Assembly (NCBI RefSeq): GCF_029168945.1
Contig: NC_083605.1
Span: 26,797,280 to 26,861,279, forward strand
From: Cannabis sativa
Lineage: Eukaryota; Streptophyta; Magnoliopsida; Rosales; Cannabaceae
Direction: 5' to 3'
Length of the DNA stretch: 64,000 nucleotides
Within the stretch, counting starts at the first letter, position 1, and each line of letters begins with the position of its first letter. The position numbers and the translations under genes were made by a program. The notes below the pieces were generated by a model. That model was not told where the DNA came from. It ran no database searches and saw only the letters and a program-made list of their open reading frames with translations. Of this stretch, positions 10,558-22,564 are shown piece after piece.

Positions 10558-11931
10558 ATGTTCTTTGATTTGTTAGTTAAGCCTACTTTTGGGTCAGGGT
10601 GATACGTGCATTTTGGAAACATGATAGTATAATTGAGTGGAAGCGCTAACATAAATATGGAATCTATAACTTCTATAGGAATTTAGAAGTGAAACGATGA
10701 TATCCTTCGAGCTTGGCTAAATAGAGATAAATGGTGGAGGTCTCATTTCACTTCGCTGAAATATCATTTATACGGAGCTAAGTGTTTTAAGGATAAAATA
10801 CATTGAAGGTGTAATGGTAACTTAGTGCCTTTTCAATGTAGACCATCTATTAGAGGGTCATCGATCACATTAGGATTATAACAATGGATAACTAATGACG
10901 TATCTATATCGTGGAACATATAGAGAGTTCTATCTACTGAGAGTGCAATTCTAAGTTCTATGCGTGGATTCAACGAAGAATTAATAAGTCGGTGAATTTA
11001 AGATATAAATTCTTGATCTGCTTATTGGAAGCTCGGTTATATAGACCCATGGTCCCCATACTAGTTGAGACCATACTGCTTGTAAGACTCAGTTAATTGA
11101 TTTTGATTAATCAATTATAATTCTAAAGTTAGACTATGTCTAGTTTGTGAATTTTCACTAAGCAAGGGCGAAATTGTAAAGAAAAGAGATTCTAGGTTTA
11201 CTTATTAATTAAGAGACTTTATATGTCTAATTAATAAATATATTAAATGACAATATTATTTAATAATTAATTTTTAGTTATTAAATAATTAGAATTGGCA
11301 TTTAAATGGTTGAATTTGATAATTGGCGTTTTTGAGAAAATCAGATGCAGGAATGATAAAACAGTAAAATTGCATAAGTGAGGCCCATTATTTAAAGCCC
11401 GTGGCCGGCCACACTTATAGGGTTTTATCATTTATTTTTTCATTATTTTAATACCAAATAATTCTAACCTAAACCTAGGTGGTTACCTATAAATAGATAG
11501 TGATTGCTCTCATTCACACTTAACTTTGTCAGATGAAATTGAGCCTCCTATTCTCTATAGCCGAAACCACTTCCCTCTTCTTTTCTTCTTTTACTTATCG
11601 AAATCCTTGAGTGAATGAGTGAGTGCCCACACACATCAAGTGGTATCTCAATCATAGTGTGTAAGACTGTGGAAAATCAACCAACAAGAAGGAGATTCAG
11701 CATCAAAGGAAGGAGAGAAAGAGATCCAAGTTCAGATGTTGATAATGCTCTGCTACAGAAAGGAATCAAGGGCTAGATATCTGAACGGAAGGAGTCATTA
11801 TATTCTGCTGCACCCAATGTAAGGTTTACTAAACTTTATATGTGTTTATTTCATTGTTTTAGAATTCATATTAGGATGTTAATGAAACATACTTCTTAGT
11901 AAATCTAGATCCTGGTAAAATATATCCAACA
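10558..11931 (+). repeat. Remainder of the interrupted copia-like 3' LTR
   Basis: From ATGTTCTTTGATTTG to TATATCCAACA this matches 41806-43142 and the other copia-like LTRs. About 490 bp between the LTR start (748-759) and this point are missing. The LTR end is followed by a truncated antisense Tekay-like LTR, so this copia-like element probably inserted into that LTR. Confidence 0.9.
11488..11495 (+). promoter_or_regulatory. LTR TATA box
   Basis: TATAAATA in CCTATAAATAGATAGTG recurs at the same relative site in the other copia-like LTRs and is the likely core promoter. Confidence 0.7.
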
Positions 11932-13769
11932 CAAAATACAACCCGAGATGTCCTGAGATCGAACACTCGAGGTCATGCTGCCTCGACATGTACAACCTCA
12001 TCCAGCTCAGATTCACTCCTGTTCAGCTTTCGCCTTTTCTTTACCTACACATGGAAGCAGAACTGTGAGTTAACAAACTCAGTAAGAAAAGTATATAACA
12101 TATCATATAATTTCTGACTTGTATTTAAGCGCCCATACACCTAACTACAAGGCTCAACAGATGAGTAAGAACGTTCCGTACATGGGTATAGCCACTATGC
12201 CACATTCATTACGTACCTCACTGTACGAGTGTTGGTAGGGTTTGTTTCATACCCTGAGTACCACTGAGTGATATACCACACACACCAAGTACTTTTCCGT
12301 ACTTGTGCTGGTATCACTGAAATGTACTCTCAGATAACATTCACTATACCAATGCACTCTATACCTTAGCTGCATAAGTGTTGGTAGTGCAACTAACACA
12401 CTAAGCATGCATATACACATAACATATACATACATTCAGATATTGATATCACACATATTATATACAGTTCTTACCTTCTTTCCGAATTCAAGTGTGCTGG
12501 CCGACCTGAACGGAAAGTCTCACGCTAGATGGATGCCCTAATCACATTATGAAACAGGGTAAGTTACAAGATGAAAACCCTAATCCCGGGAAACCCGAAC
12601 CCACAACCCTAGGCTTTATTATACTTTCTAGCGGTTAATCTATCTCTAGAAATAGGGAAACACCCAACCATGACACGGAATGGATGAGAATTGAGGAAAT
12701 GAAAGGCCCGGGGAACCCTGCCAAAACATGCTAGCCGATTTTACACGTACGTGTAAAACCGGTTACCCGGTTTGCACCAGTTCACCCAAGAAATTTCATT
12801 TCTTGCTCAAAACTCCACCACACATAACCAAACCTTCCAGAGTACCTAATTAGGGTATATACAATATATTCCAGCCAGTATTTCACAGAAAAACATACAA
12901 AATCAATTTATGCCATTGAAGAACAAAGCTTTAACTTCAAAACTCAAACTTGAGCAATATCATCACCGAAGCTCAAAACTAGAAGCTAGATCATCATTCT
13001 AACTCAAATCAAACTTAGAAAACAAATATAAAACATCCTAACCCTAACAGCCATCAAAACACAACAAACATAAACTCAAACTTACTTAAAGCTTCAAGAA
13101 CACTTAAATAAAGGTTCTAGGGTTTTACCTTTGCTTGATTCCCTCTAAAACCTTGCTGAAAAAACAAAATTCAGCAACAATCTCCTTGGTCCAAGGCTGG
13201 TTCGAAGAGAGAGAGAAATGGAGAAGAGAGCTTCCTTGAGTTTTGGTTTTTCTCTTTAATTTTTTTATTTCTTTTCTAACTAAAAACAAGTTAACTAATT
13301 AAACCTTGGCTGAATATTACTTACTAGGTGTCAATACCTAAGGTTGCCACCAACTCATTCTCCTTGGCAATTTACTAAAATGACATTTTCACTTAAAACT
13401 AGGGTAATTTTAAATCTAGGGGTAAAATGGTCAAATTCCATAACCCCACTTAATCCCGATATTTTATTTTCTCCAATATATTTCCCACTAAGAAATAAGG
13501 TTCTAAACTTACCAATGTGATCAAACTAGTCATCCATCGCATTTTTCATTGTCGCCGAGCAAAAATTACAAAAATAACATATTTCACACATAAGTCAAAT
13601 AATACCCCTAGAGTTTAATAAAATCTCTGGCATTGACAAATTATAACTCTAATTTCATTTCTAAATATTGGGGTCCACAAATAATTAATTTCACAAATAA
13701 TCATTAAAAAATAACAGAAATTAGTGCTAATTGCCTTTACTAATTCCAATTACTAAAGCGGTCATTACA
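11932..13769 (-). repeat. 3' LTR of G2, distal end truncated
   Basis: It aligns in position with about 15485-17488 and ends at GCGGTCATTACA. The block at about 12185-12410 cannot be aligned by eye with its partner although both flanks can. It has a short GA run at about 13206-13215, where the partner has about 100 bp. Confidence 0.85.
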
Positions 13770-14186
13770 TCCATTGTGTAGTAGATCCCTAGCCCTTAGC
13801 ACAAAAATAACCGGGATCCGAGACCCCTGAACTGATCCAACATAAAGAAATGGATCTTCACCTTCTGGCTGAAAAGTCACCATTTTCCGCTTACAATCTA
13901 TACTGGCCGAATACTTGGACAGAAAATCCATCCCAAGTATAATGTGAAACTCCATTAATTCCAGTTCTATAAGGCCAACACTCAACTCCCTATCCTCGAT
14001 CCTAACTGGCATAGACTTAATACGCCTATTGGAGATAACCAACTCTTCGTTAGGCATTAGGGTTCCAAACCCTCTTTCAAGAAAATCACCTAGCCTACCC
14101 AAGAGATCGACTACCCGTGTAGCCCCATCTGAGTGTGTAGCTTCTGAATCAAATAACACAGTATAAAAGAAGTCGTATACAGCGAG
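13770..14186 (-). pseudogene. G2 aspartic protease remnant
   Basis: The minus-strand frame carries LFDSEATHS, where D-S-G of the active site has become D-S-E, then FHIILGMDFLSKYSASIDC, FQPEGEDPFLYVGSVQG and RARDLLHNG. A stop lies upstream between the zinc-knuckle segment (ending SRSVVTG) and the active site. After RARDLLHNG the frame enters the LTR at 13769, so everything from the protease C-terminus to the end of integrase is missing. It cannot be functional. Confidence 0.85.
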
Positions 14187-14981
14187 CTAACCTGTCACTA
14201 CAGAACGGCTGGCTGCAGCATCAGCTTGAGCATTAGCATACACCGGAGTAGGTACAAATGTCGCTTCCTGCTCTTGTTCTTCTTTCTTCGCCTGAGGGCA
14301 ATCTTTCTTAAAATGCCCAATCATGCCACATTGAAAGCATACTTTTCGGTTGCATTCTCCGGGATGGTGTTTCATGCAACGTGGGCACTCAGGATAAGAA
14401 TAACCCTGGCGTCAACCTTTTCCTTGAAACCTTTGGAGCCGCTTGTTCTGTCTTAAACCCACCACTGCTGACATAGGTTTCCTCTTTTGCTCAACCACAG
14501 AGCCCCTACCACTTCCACCATAATCAGGAGTAAGGCAAGTGGCATCCTGACCTTCTGTCATAACCTCTTGAGGTCTTCGAATAAACTCTTCAGGGCTTTC
14601 CGCCCAATAAGTATTCTTTGTATTTGAATCTTCCTGAAAGTCTAAAGGTTCATTCATCCACATCTTTCCATGCAATGGTTCCACTTGGTTACTAGCCATC
14701 CTATGCTTCGCTGGTAGTATCAAATAAAAAATGATTGGCATATGAGGTAAAGATACTATAGGAGACCTTTGTTGTTTCAACCTCTGAATCTCCTCTTCAT
14801 GTCGTTGAATCATAGCTTCCATTTCTGCAAACCTTTCCTCTAAATCCAACGAAGCCTGTGACAGATAACCATCACTCCCATCAGAAGCCCTCCAAGGGCT
14901 TTCACCTTTGTTACGGGGACAACTTGCACTCCATTCTCTCCAACCGTTACTAGCCCTGACCACATTACTCTGACTCTCCAT
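14187..14981 (-). pseudogene. gag: G2 gag remnant lacking the capsid domain
   Basis: The likely start is the ATG at 14979-14981 (MESQSNVVRAS). The frame contains ERFAEMEAMIQRHEEEIQRLKQQ, the counterpart of the G1 coiled-coil-like segment, then jumps to EFIRRPQEVMTEG and the linker QKRKPMSAVV, so most of the capsid domain has been deleted. A stop near 14412 and a frame change precede the zinc knuckle CFQCGMIGHFKKDC (14187-14375 frame). The knuckle is complete (CX2CX4HX4C). The gene is broken by deletion and by frame loss. Confidence 0.85.
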
Positions 14982-15013
14982 ATTGCACCAGGTGTCCACT
15001 CTATAGGACTAAC

Positions 15014-15176
15014 CTGTCAATTAGTAAGTCAGTCTGGTCAGGCAACAACCCAATTACAAACTCACTACCGCACTTATGGATTTTAAGGCAATGAATTAAA
15101 TTAAACAACCATAATCTAATATGCTCCCTAACATGGTTTAATAATCACATATAATACTAAACAAGTACGAGCTTAC
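15014..15176 (-). other. Candidate intron in the G2 leader
   Basis: On the minus strand TTCA|GTAAGC starts the segment at 15176 and ATTGACAG| ends it at 15014, with TTACTAAT as branch-site candidate close to the acceptor. The donor matches the G1 candidate in the same place between PBS and gag. Confidence 0.5.
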
Positions 15177-15247
15177 TGAACCGTGAACTGAGCTTTCTCT
15201 GATGAAGATTGTACATGTCTTGGCAAGCTTTGGTAGACAAACCTAGC

Positions 15248-15260
15248 GGCTTTGATACCA
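15248..15260 (-). other. Primer binding site of G2
   Basis: On the minus strand TGGTATCAAAGCC follows the LTR end by four bases. It is the initiator tRNA-Met type with one G-to-A change. Confidence 0.88.
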
Positions 15261-15728
15261 AAATTGTAACGACCTAATGCTAAGGCACACTACAGTGATT
15301 TTTCAACTACAGTGCTGACTTTGCTAACCAAAGTATTTTCTTAAAATCGTGTCAAATTAAAACTTTAATATTAAATATTAAACTTTATAAACTTTACATA
15401 ATTGTTTACAAATACCGAGATCGCGTTTCTAAACTTTTTGCCAAATATACAAAATAACTATTCAGGTCGCACAGCGACTACAAAATAACAACCCCATATG
15501 TCCCGAGACCGAATGCTCTAGGTTGCACTACCACGACATGTACAACTTCATCCTAGCTGAGGCTCACTCCTATTCAGGTTTTGCCTTTTCTTTACCTACA
15601 CATAAAAACAGAACTGTGAGTCGACAGACTCTGTAAGAAAAGCATATAACATATCATATAATACCGACTTGTATCTAGGTGCCGATACACCTATTTACAA
15701 GGCTTAACAGATGAGTAAGAACGTTCTA

Positions 15729-16017
15729 ACTGGTTGTGCTATTTACTATGATATCACCCACTACCGGCACTACGGTCGTACTGCAGGACCGGCACTATGT
15801 TCGTGCCACTATGATAGCATCAATAGCATCCAAAAGTATAATTTGCCATGATATCATTCTTAACTACTACGATGCCTGTACTGCTAAACTGACACAATGT
15901 TTGTGTCACTATGATAGCACCAATTCATACTTTCTAGGGTGAATATCACTCTTATCCAGTACGATGCATGTACTGCTGAACTGACACAATGATTGTGTCG
16001 CTATGATATTACCCTAA
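15729..16017. repeat. Diverged hairpin repeats in the G2 LTR
   Basis: Repeated units of roughly 80-90 bp hold hairpins such as GGCAC-N7-GTGCC near 15853, TGACACAA-TGT-TTGTGTCA near 15892 and GACACAA-TGA-TTGTGTC near 15982, each followed by CTATGATA. The block occupies the same LTR position as the TTGGA hairpins of G1. Confidence 0.75.
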
Positions 16018-16844
16018 CATATACAATCATACACACAACATGTATATATATCATACATATATACATTCGTATAAATATCACATATTATACATAGTTCTTA
16101 CCTTCTTTCTAGATTCAAGTGAATTGGCCGACCTGAACAGAAAGTCTCGTGCTGAATGGATGCGCTAATCACATATTAAAACTGGGTAAATCACATGTTT
16201 GAAACCCTAATCCGGGAAACCCAAACCTATAACTCTAGGCTCTGCTATACTCTCAAGGGATTACACTAACTCAGGAAACAAGGAAACACCCAACTACGGC
16301 ACTGAAATGGATGAGAGTTGAGAAAATGGCTTCTTCGGGGACCCTACCAAAACCGGCTAGCCAGTTTTACAGGCTTGGCAATCTGGCTAGCTGATTTGCA
16401 ATTGCACCAGGCTTCCCCCAACAATCCATTTCTTGCTCAAAACTCATCCAAATGTTACCAAATTTTCCAGAGTACCTACATAGTGCATACACAACATACT
16501 CCAACTAGTAATTCACAGAAAAATACACTAAATTAAATTATGCCATAAGAGATCAAAGCTTAGGTGCTTAAATTCAAACTTGCATAAATCCAACCCCAAA
16601 CACTAAAACCGGCTGTAAGAAGTTATATTCAACTCAAATTAACATTACATTTCGAACTATACAAACACTAATTCATAACAGCCCCCAATATTCAAAATCA
16701 CTACATGAAACCAAATTAAAAGCTTCAAAATACAAAACCATAGGTTCTAGGGTTACCTTAGCTCCAAGAACACCTAAATTCCTAGCTGGATACTAGAAAA
16801 ATAATGGTGAAGAGCTTGGTTTCCTTCTAGTCTAGGTTGGCCGA

Positions 16845-16954
<110 letters not shown>

Positions 16955-17488
16955 GATTAGTTTCTCAATTTTTGACTTTTCTTAATTTTCTTCTAATTTC
17001 CCAAAATGAAAAGGATTTCTAATTAATCCTTTGCTGAAAAAGCATTTGCTAGGTGTCACTAACCTAGGCAGCCACCTATCCCTCAAATTAAATTACGAAA
17101 ATAGCCTTTAGGTTCAAACTTAGGTATTTCTCAAGACTAGAGGTAAAATGGTCAAATTTCATAACCCCGCTTAACCCCACTATTTTATTTTCTCTAATAT
17201 ATATACCACTAAGAAATAAGGTTCTAAACTTACCCATGTGATCAAACTGGCCATCCATCCCATTTTTGGTTGTCGCCGAACAAAATTTTCAAAAATAACA
17301 TACCTCACATATAAGTCAAATAATACTCCTAGAGTTTAATAAAATCTCCGGAATAGAGAAATTATAACTCAAATGTCTATTTCTAATAATGGGGCCCACA
17401 AATAAGTAAATTCATACATAATTATAAAAATACTAATAATTAATGCTAATTGGCTTTCCTAATCCATATTACAATTGCGGTCATTACA

Positions 17489-18902
17489 TTCAGCTTAGTT
17501 GTATTATTTATGTTCTTTAAGTTGTTCGTGGATGCTAACCAATAGTTTCTGGCAGATATTTACATCTTGAGAACATGGTAGTTCAATTGAGTGGGAGCGC
17601 TAATCATAGATATGGAATCTATAACTTCTATAAGTATTTAGAAGTGAAATGATGATTTCCTTCGAGCTTGGCTGAATAGAAATAAATTATTGAGGCCTCA
17701 TTTTAGTAATTATATTAGTTTAATAAAATATCATTTATAGGTAGCTAAGTATTTTAAGGATAAAATACATTGAAGGTAGAACGGTAAATTTGTCGCTTTT
17801 TAGTGTTGATGATCTATAGAGGATCTTTGATTATTAGGATTGTAATAATAGATAATCATAACATCGTGGTACATATATAGAGTTTTATATAATTGAGAGT
17901 GTATTCAATTTCCAAATCTATAGTGGCGCAAGGCGGAATTAAATAGTTAGAGAATTTACTTGGTAAATTCTAGATCAACTTATTGGAAGCTCGGTTATAT
18001 AGGCTCATGGTCCCCTCACTAGTTGAGATAATACTTCTTGTAGACTCAGTTAATTGATTTTGAATAATCAATTATAATTCTAAAATTTGACTATGTCTTA
18101 TTTAAGAATTTTCACTAATCAAGAGCTTAAATTATGAAGAAAAGAAGTTTTGGGGTCAATTTATTAATTAAGAGACTTTATATGGTCTAATTAATAAATA
18201 ATATAAAAGAAAATTTTATTTGATAATTAATTATAATTATTAAATAAATACTTTTGGCATTTATAGGATTGAATTCGAAAATATGGTATTAGTGAAAGAA
18301 GAATAAGTGGTTGAAATAAAATGGCAAAATTGTAACTTGAAAGTGGTCCCTTTATGGTTGGCCACTAGTGTAGATTGTTGCCCAATATTTTATTCTTTTT
18401 TAATCTATATAATTCAACCCTAAGCCCTAGTTGAAATACTATAAAAGGAACATGATGCTCTCATCTCATCCGCTTGACAACTTAACTATTGCCTTCAACC
18501 AAATCAAATATAGTTTTCTCTGTCAGACAACTAGTAGATGAGAGACACCTTCTATACTATTTTCAAGCCTCCTTCATTGGTCTGCATACTCAAGCCTTAG
18601 TGATAGAGTGTCATACCCACACATAGCAAGTCAAGTACTCAACCATAGTGAGAAAGCTGGTGGTAACCAAACCCGAAAGAGAGAAAGAGATCCAAGCTCA
18701 GATCTTGATAATACTCTACGACAGAAAGGAACAAGGGTTAGAGATTTGAGCGGAAGGATTCAATATTCTTTTTCTGCAACTAATGTAAGGTTTTCTAAAA
18801 CTCTTATTTGTTTAATGTCATTATTTTAGAGATATTCATATTTAGAATGTTAATTCAACATACTTGTTTGTAAATCTAGATCCTATTAAAATATTCCTAG
18901 TA
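17489..18902 (+). repeat. Older copia-like LTR, 5' part missing
   Basis: From about 17510 the sequence follows the copia-like LTRs (GAACATGGTAGTTCAATTGA, GAGTGGGAGCGCTAA, and the CTACGACAGAAAGGAACAAG segment) at lower similarity, and ends GATCCTATTAAAATATTCCTAGTA before a PBS. Its start is missing because G2 sits at 17488. The terminal CA has become TA. It is an old copy. Confidence 0.8.
18440..18447 (+). promoter_or_regulatory. LTR TATA box
   Basis: TATAAAAG in ACTATAAAAGGAAC stands at the position of TATAAATA in the younger LTRs. Confidence 0.6.
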
Positions 18903-19037
18903 ACTGGCCTCAGAGCCATAATAATGATTTATTTTCATGTATGGATTTAAAACAATGATTGTGTTGATTTGGATATGTTCATGTTGGTTTATGTGCATAT
19001 TTGATGATTGTATGCGTTGCCCTTATTTTTTCCCAAA
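18903..19037 (+). other. PBS and start of a copia-like leader, truncated
   Basis: TGGCCTCAGAGCC (18905-18917) is the PBS. The next 110 bp match the leader start at 43158-43270 and then give way to the Tat LTR. The junction lies somewhere in 19020-19045, since both sequences are T-rich there. Confidence 0.75.
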
Positions 19038-19718
19038 ATACGTGGACTAAGTCCTAGGCGAAAGGGAAGTATCTCAGGGAGGTGTCCCCTGGAGGAGAGC
19101 ACAAGAAGTGTTTCTACTCTCCGGGAGGCCGGAGGTATGCTAAGGCTGTTCCGGGAGGTGCAGAGATCTCTTGAACAGTCACCTCGCATTTAATGCCCCA
19201 TGGGGGAAGACGTATTAAAATCTCCATAAACAACATGACAGATGGCGTAACCCCCCTTTTTCGGCTATTACGTTATAGTCAATAAGACTAGTGACGGCTA
19301 CTTTATTTGGGATCACATCAATCGAGAGAGGATAAAAGATTATATCCACCTAACTCCTAAGATACCTACGGTATAGGTCATGTATTTCTTATTTTGTATC
19401 TATTGGGAATATGTGCCCCTATGAAGCTAACACAGAAATACAAGTGATCAATTCCTCGGGATCACCCCAGAAAAACACTATAGATACCCCACAAACAGAC
19501 TGAAAAAGTGTGGAACATCCTGGGTTTAAAGGAATAAAAGAGAGAAAATAGGAGAGAAATCCACCAAGAACATTCTTTGTATAAATACTGTCATTAATAA
19601 AAAAGACTCGGGGACTAAGGCTCATTAATGCCCCAACCACGTAAAAATTCCATGCATTAAAATTTCTACAGCTCTTCTTATATATTAGTTAGCTGGTTGT
19701 CGAAAACCTCAGTCAACA
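19038..19718 (+). repeat. 5' LTR of the Tat element (start approximate)
   Basis: It ends CCTCAGTCAACA before the PBS, and a TATAAATA box lies 131 bp from the end. The left boundary is uncertain within about 25 bp because no 3' LTR is available for comparison. Confidence 0.65.
19580..19587 (+). promoter_or_regulatory. TATA box of the Tat LTR
   Basis: TATAAATA in TTTGTATAAATACTGTC lies 131 bp before the LTR end, a plausible promoter for the gag-pol transcript. Confidence 0.6.
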
Positions 19719-19721
19719 TTT

Positions 19722-19739
19722 TGGTGCTTTCATTGAGAG
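19722..19739 (+). other. Primer binding site of the Tat element
   Basis: TGGTGCTTTCATTGAGAG starts three bases after the CA end of the LTR. Its primer differs from the tRNA-Met type of the other elements; I cannot name the tRNA. Confidence 0.6.
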
Positions 19740-19789
19740 CTGAAGGAAGCGTCTTCAAACAGATAGTAATCTGAGAAGTTTAGTCAACA

Positions 19790-21636
19790 ATGGTGGAAAC
19801 TCGCAACAACACAAGTCAACCCCGTCCTCCTCAAGATGCTCAAAATCCAGAAGAAGAGGAAGTGGCCTCGAGAGTGAACGTGGACTCTGAGGAGCGAGAT
19901 GAGGCCAGTGACGATGAGTACGAGGGGAACTTTGACGAGTATGACGCCTACCACGAAGGAAATTATACAGAGTTGTTGCTATTGAGACAAAAGGCCACTG
20001 ATCTTGAAGCTGAAATCGCGGCCCAAAAAGAACAAAATAGAAAGACGCAAGAGGTGATGGTTGCCATGCAAAAAGCCATGGAGACAGCAGGGATTCATAT
20101 ACACCCTAAGGCCATCCGGGCAGGACCCGAAGATACGCTGGAAGAATCCTCTCCAAGTACCCAGAAACACAAGAATAGGGAACCAAGTCCTATACGCTAC
20201 CCTTCCAAAGAAAACCAAAGAAAGAACCATACTTCTATCCCAGGGAGAAAGAAAAAGGCGCAGATTCGCAAAAGGTCCACAAAGGGGAAAACTCCGAAAA
20301 GGAAGTCTTTGCCCTCAGCATCGAGAGGACTAAAAGAGCGTGTCCATGCACCAAGAGCCCGGGGGAGAGGAAGGGGAAACCGGAGATACCCTCCCGTTGA
20401 TTTAAGACACCAAATAAACGAAAAGCACGGTGATTTGCGCGATCACCTGGACAAAAAGAAACACATACTAGCAGTCTCTGCAGGGAGACTAAATGAAGGA
20501 ATTTTAGCTAAGTTGGTGACATTGCGCAAAAAGGGGATGACTCAGACTTCGACTGCGAGGACCGGGAGTCATGCGCCCGGCACATATTGGAGGCAGAGCT
20601 TCCCAAAAACTTTAAGATGCCTAAAATGGCAACATATACGGGAAACTCAGACCCCAGCGACCATTTATCTCGTTTCAACCAGGTAATGACAGTCATGAGG
20701 GTCAGTAATGACGCCAAATGTTTATGCTTTCCGCTAACATTGAGCGGCTCCGCGGAGGAATGGTTCAAAAAGTTAGAACCAGGATCTGTGGATTGCTGGA
20801 ATAGGTTGGAAGTAAGTTTCCGGAGACAGTTTGTCGTGGCGAGAAAGATTAATCTCGAAGTCAGCGCCATAACTAACATCAAGAAAGTACCCACAAAAAC
20901 CTTGAAGAATTTTATAAAGAGGTTCAAAGAAGAAGCCTCGATAACTAAGAAGGTTGACCACGGACAATAGCTTTCATTTCTTCAAGCTGGGATCCGTATA
21001 GGGACCCCATTTTGGGATCAATTACAATAGGAGGGAGCTGCCAATCTCCAAGACTTCCAGAAGAGGGTTCAAAAGTACATCAACTTGGAAGAGGCCCAAA
21101 TAGTGGCCTATAGAGGGTACTATCCAACTGGAGTATCAGGGTATGTACGCGGAGCAAAGCTCTCGGGGGCCCTATCTCCGGTTACTCCTCAAATGAGCGG
21201 AATACCATTCTCCGCCACCCCAGGATACAACCAGAGCCCAACCTTGGCTCCCGCATCGTCGCATTACAAGAATCCCCTAAGTAACCCCTCAGGGATGAGT
21301 GGACAAGCCCTGTCTCACTCCGCTCCTACCGCAAGCTTAACCGGACCTCCTCAAAGCTCCCGGAGCAAGAGGTCCTCAAAAGGCAGCAACTGGATGGAAG
21401 ACAAGCGCCAAAGAAGGGGGTATACTCCCCAATATACCCAATACACAGAGCTGACAGACACACAAGAGTGAGTGTAGTTCGCCACAAGGCAAAATACACA
21501 ATACCGGAAGCCTCCTCCCCTGTACAGGGACAGTTCGCAAAGGGATCCCGGCAAGAGTTGCGAATACCACAATGATATTGATCACAGTACCAATGAATGC
21601 AAGAATTTGAAAGACGAGATCGAAAAATTGATCTAG
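19790..21636 (+). pseudogene. gag: Tat gag, frameshift and stops
   Basis: The ATG at 19790 begins MVETRNNTSQPRPPQDAQ, an acidic region (EEEEV, DEASDDEYEGNFDEYD), then a coiled coil (QKATDLEAEIAAQKEQNRK) and a basic stretch. A frame change at the AAAAAGGGG run near 20530 moves the capsid domain (LPKNFKMPKMATYTGNSDP, HLSRFNQVM, AEEWFKKLEPGS, FIKRFKEEASITKK) into another frame. In-frame stops follow at 20968-20970, near 21028 and at 21469-21471. A zinc-knuckle variant CEYHNDIDHSTNEC (CX2HX4HX4C) lies near 21565. The domain order is normal but the gene is dead. Confidence 0.85.
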
Positions 21637-22370
21637 TTGGGTCATCTATACGAGTGGATTAAAAATCAACTACCCCATCTCAACCCGGTTCCGGCAGGAG
21701 GCCCGTTGCCTCAAGGTGCACTAGAGGGTGCACCTAGAGCAATAACACCCGTGGTACCCCCCGGCGGAACGATCCTTCAGCAGACCCCTAGGATGCCGCC
21801 AAGACCCAACGGTAGAGTGGCCATGATCTCCGGTGGGGCCCATATTGGGGGGACCACCAGAAAAGAATTGAAGCGCTACGTTGGGGCCATCAAACACGAC
21901 GAAGTCTGGGAAGTCACCCAGCTTCCAGCGCAAAGACCCCGATTCATGGATCAGCCTATTACCTTCACGGAGGAAGACGCAAAACTTGCGCATTTCCCTC
22001 ATCATGACCCCTTTGTCTTAGAGACTCCCATTATTGTGGCTAGAATATTGATCAATATGGGAGTTCCGTGAACTTATTATTCAAAGAAGCCTTCACGGCC
22101 ATAGGCCTCACGAACCGGGATCTATCACCCAGCGATTCCCAACTCACTGGATTCAATGGAACCATGCTTATCCCAATGGGAAAAGTATGGTTGTCAATCA
22201 CCATGTGCCCGAATGCACCTCAAAGTACTTTTAAGTACTGCACCTTTGTGGTGGTATACTGCCCAACTGCGTACAACGCAATCCTTGGCCAACCGGCCTT
22301 GGTAGATTTTGGCGCAATCACATCCATTCGGCACTTGTGCCTAAAATTCCCCACTTAGGAGGCCAGAGTG
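21637..22370 (+). pseudogene. Tat aspartic protease, active site lost
   Basis: MISGGAHIGGTTRKELKR, ITFTEEDAKLAHFPHHDPFV and VARILINMG are typical of Tat protease. The catalytic Asp of the expected L-I-D-x-G motif is Asn (GAT to AAT), and a one-base loss right after it shifts the frame, so the second half (NLLFKEAFTAIGL, YNAILGQPALVDFGAITS) reads in another frame from 22068. The coding sequence resumes at 25781 beyond the copia-like insertion (RGNQGEARHCYN), which confirms that the insertion split this gene. Confidence 0.85.
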
Positions 22371-22375
22371 GGAAC

Positions 22376-22564
22376 TGTTGGAATTTATTTTACCAGGATC
22401 TTAGATCTACTCACAAGTATGTTGTTTAAACACCCTAAATATGAACTTTCTAAAATGATAAATTAAACACATATAAAGTTAAGAAAACCTTATATTGATG
22501 CAGCGAAATTAATGTCTCCTTCCACTCAGATCTCTAACCCTTGTATCCTTTCTGTAGCAGAGTA
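22376..22564 (-). repeat. Residual 189 bp of the 3' LTR
   Basis: It matches 23877-24064 and stops at ...CTGTAGCAGAGTA, after which leader sequence (CATGGCTATTTGCAATCAAG) follows. The LTR fragment at 41116-41304 stops at the same LTR position. Confidence 0.88.
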
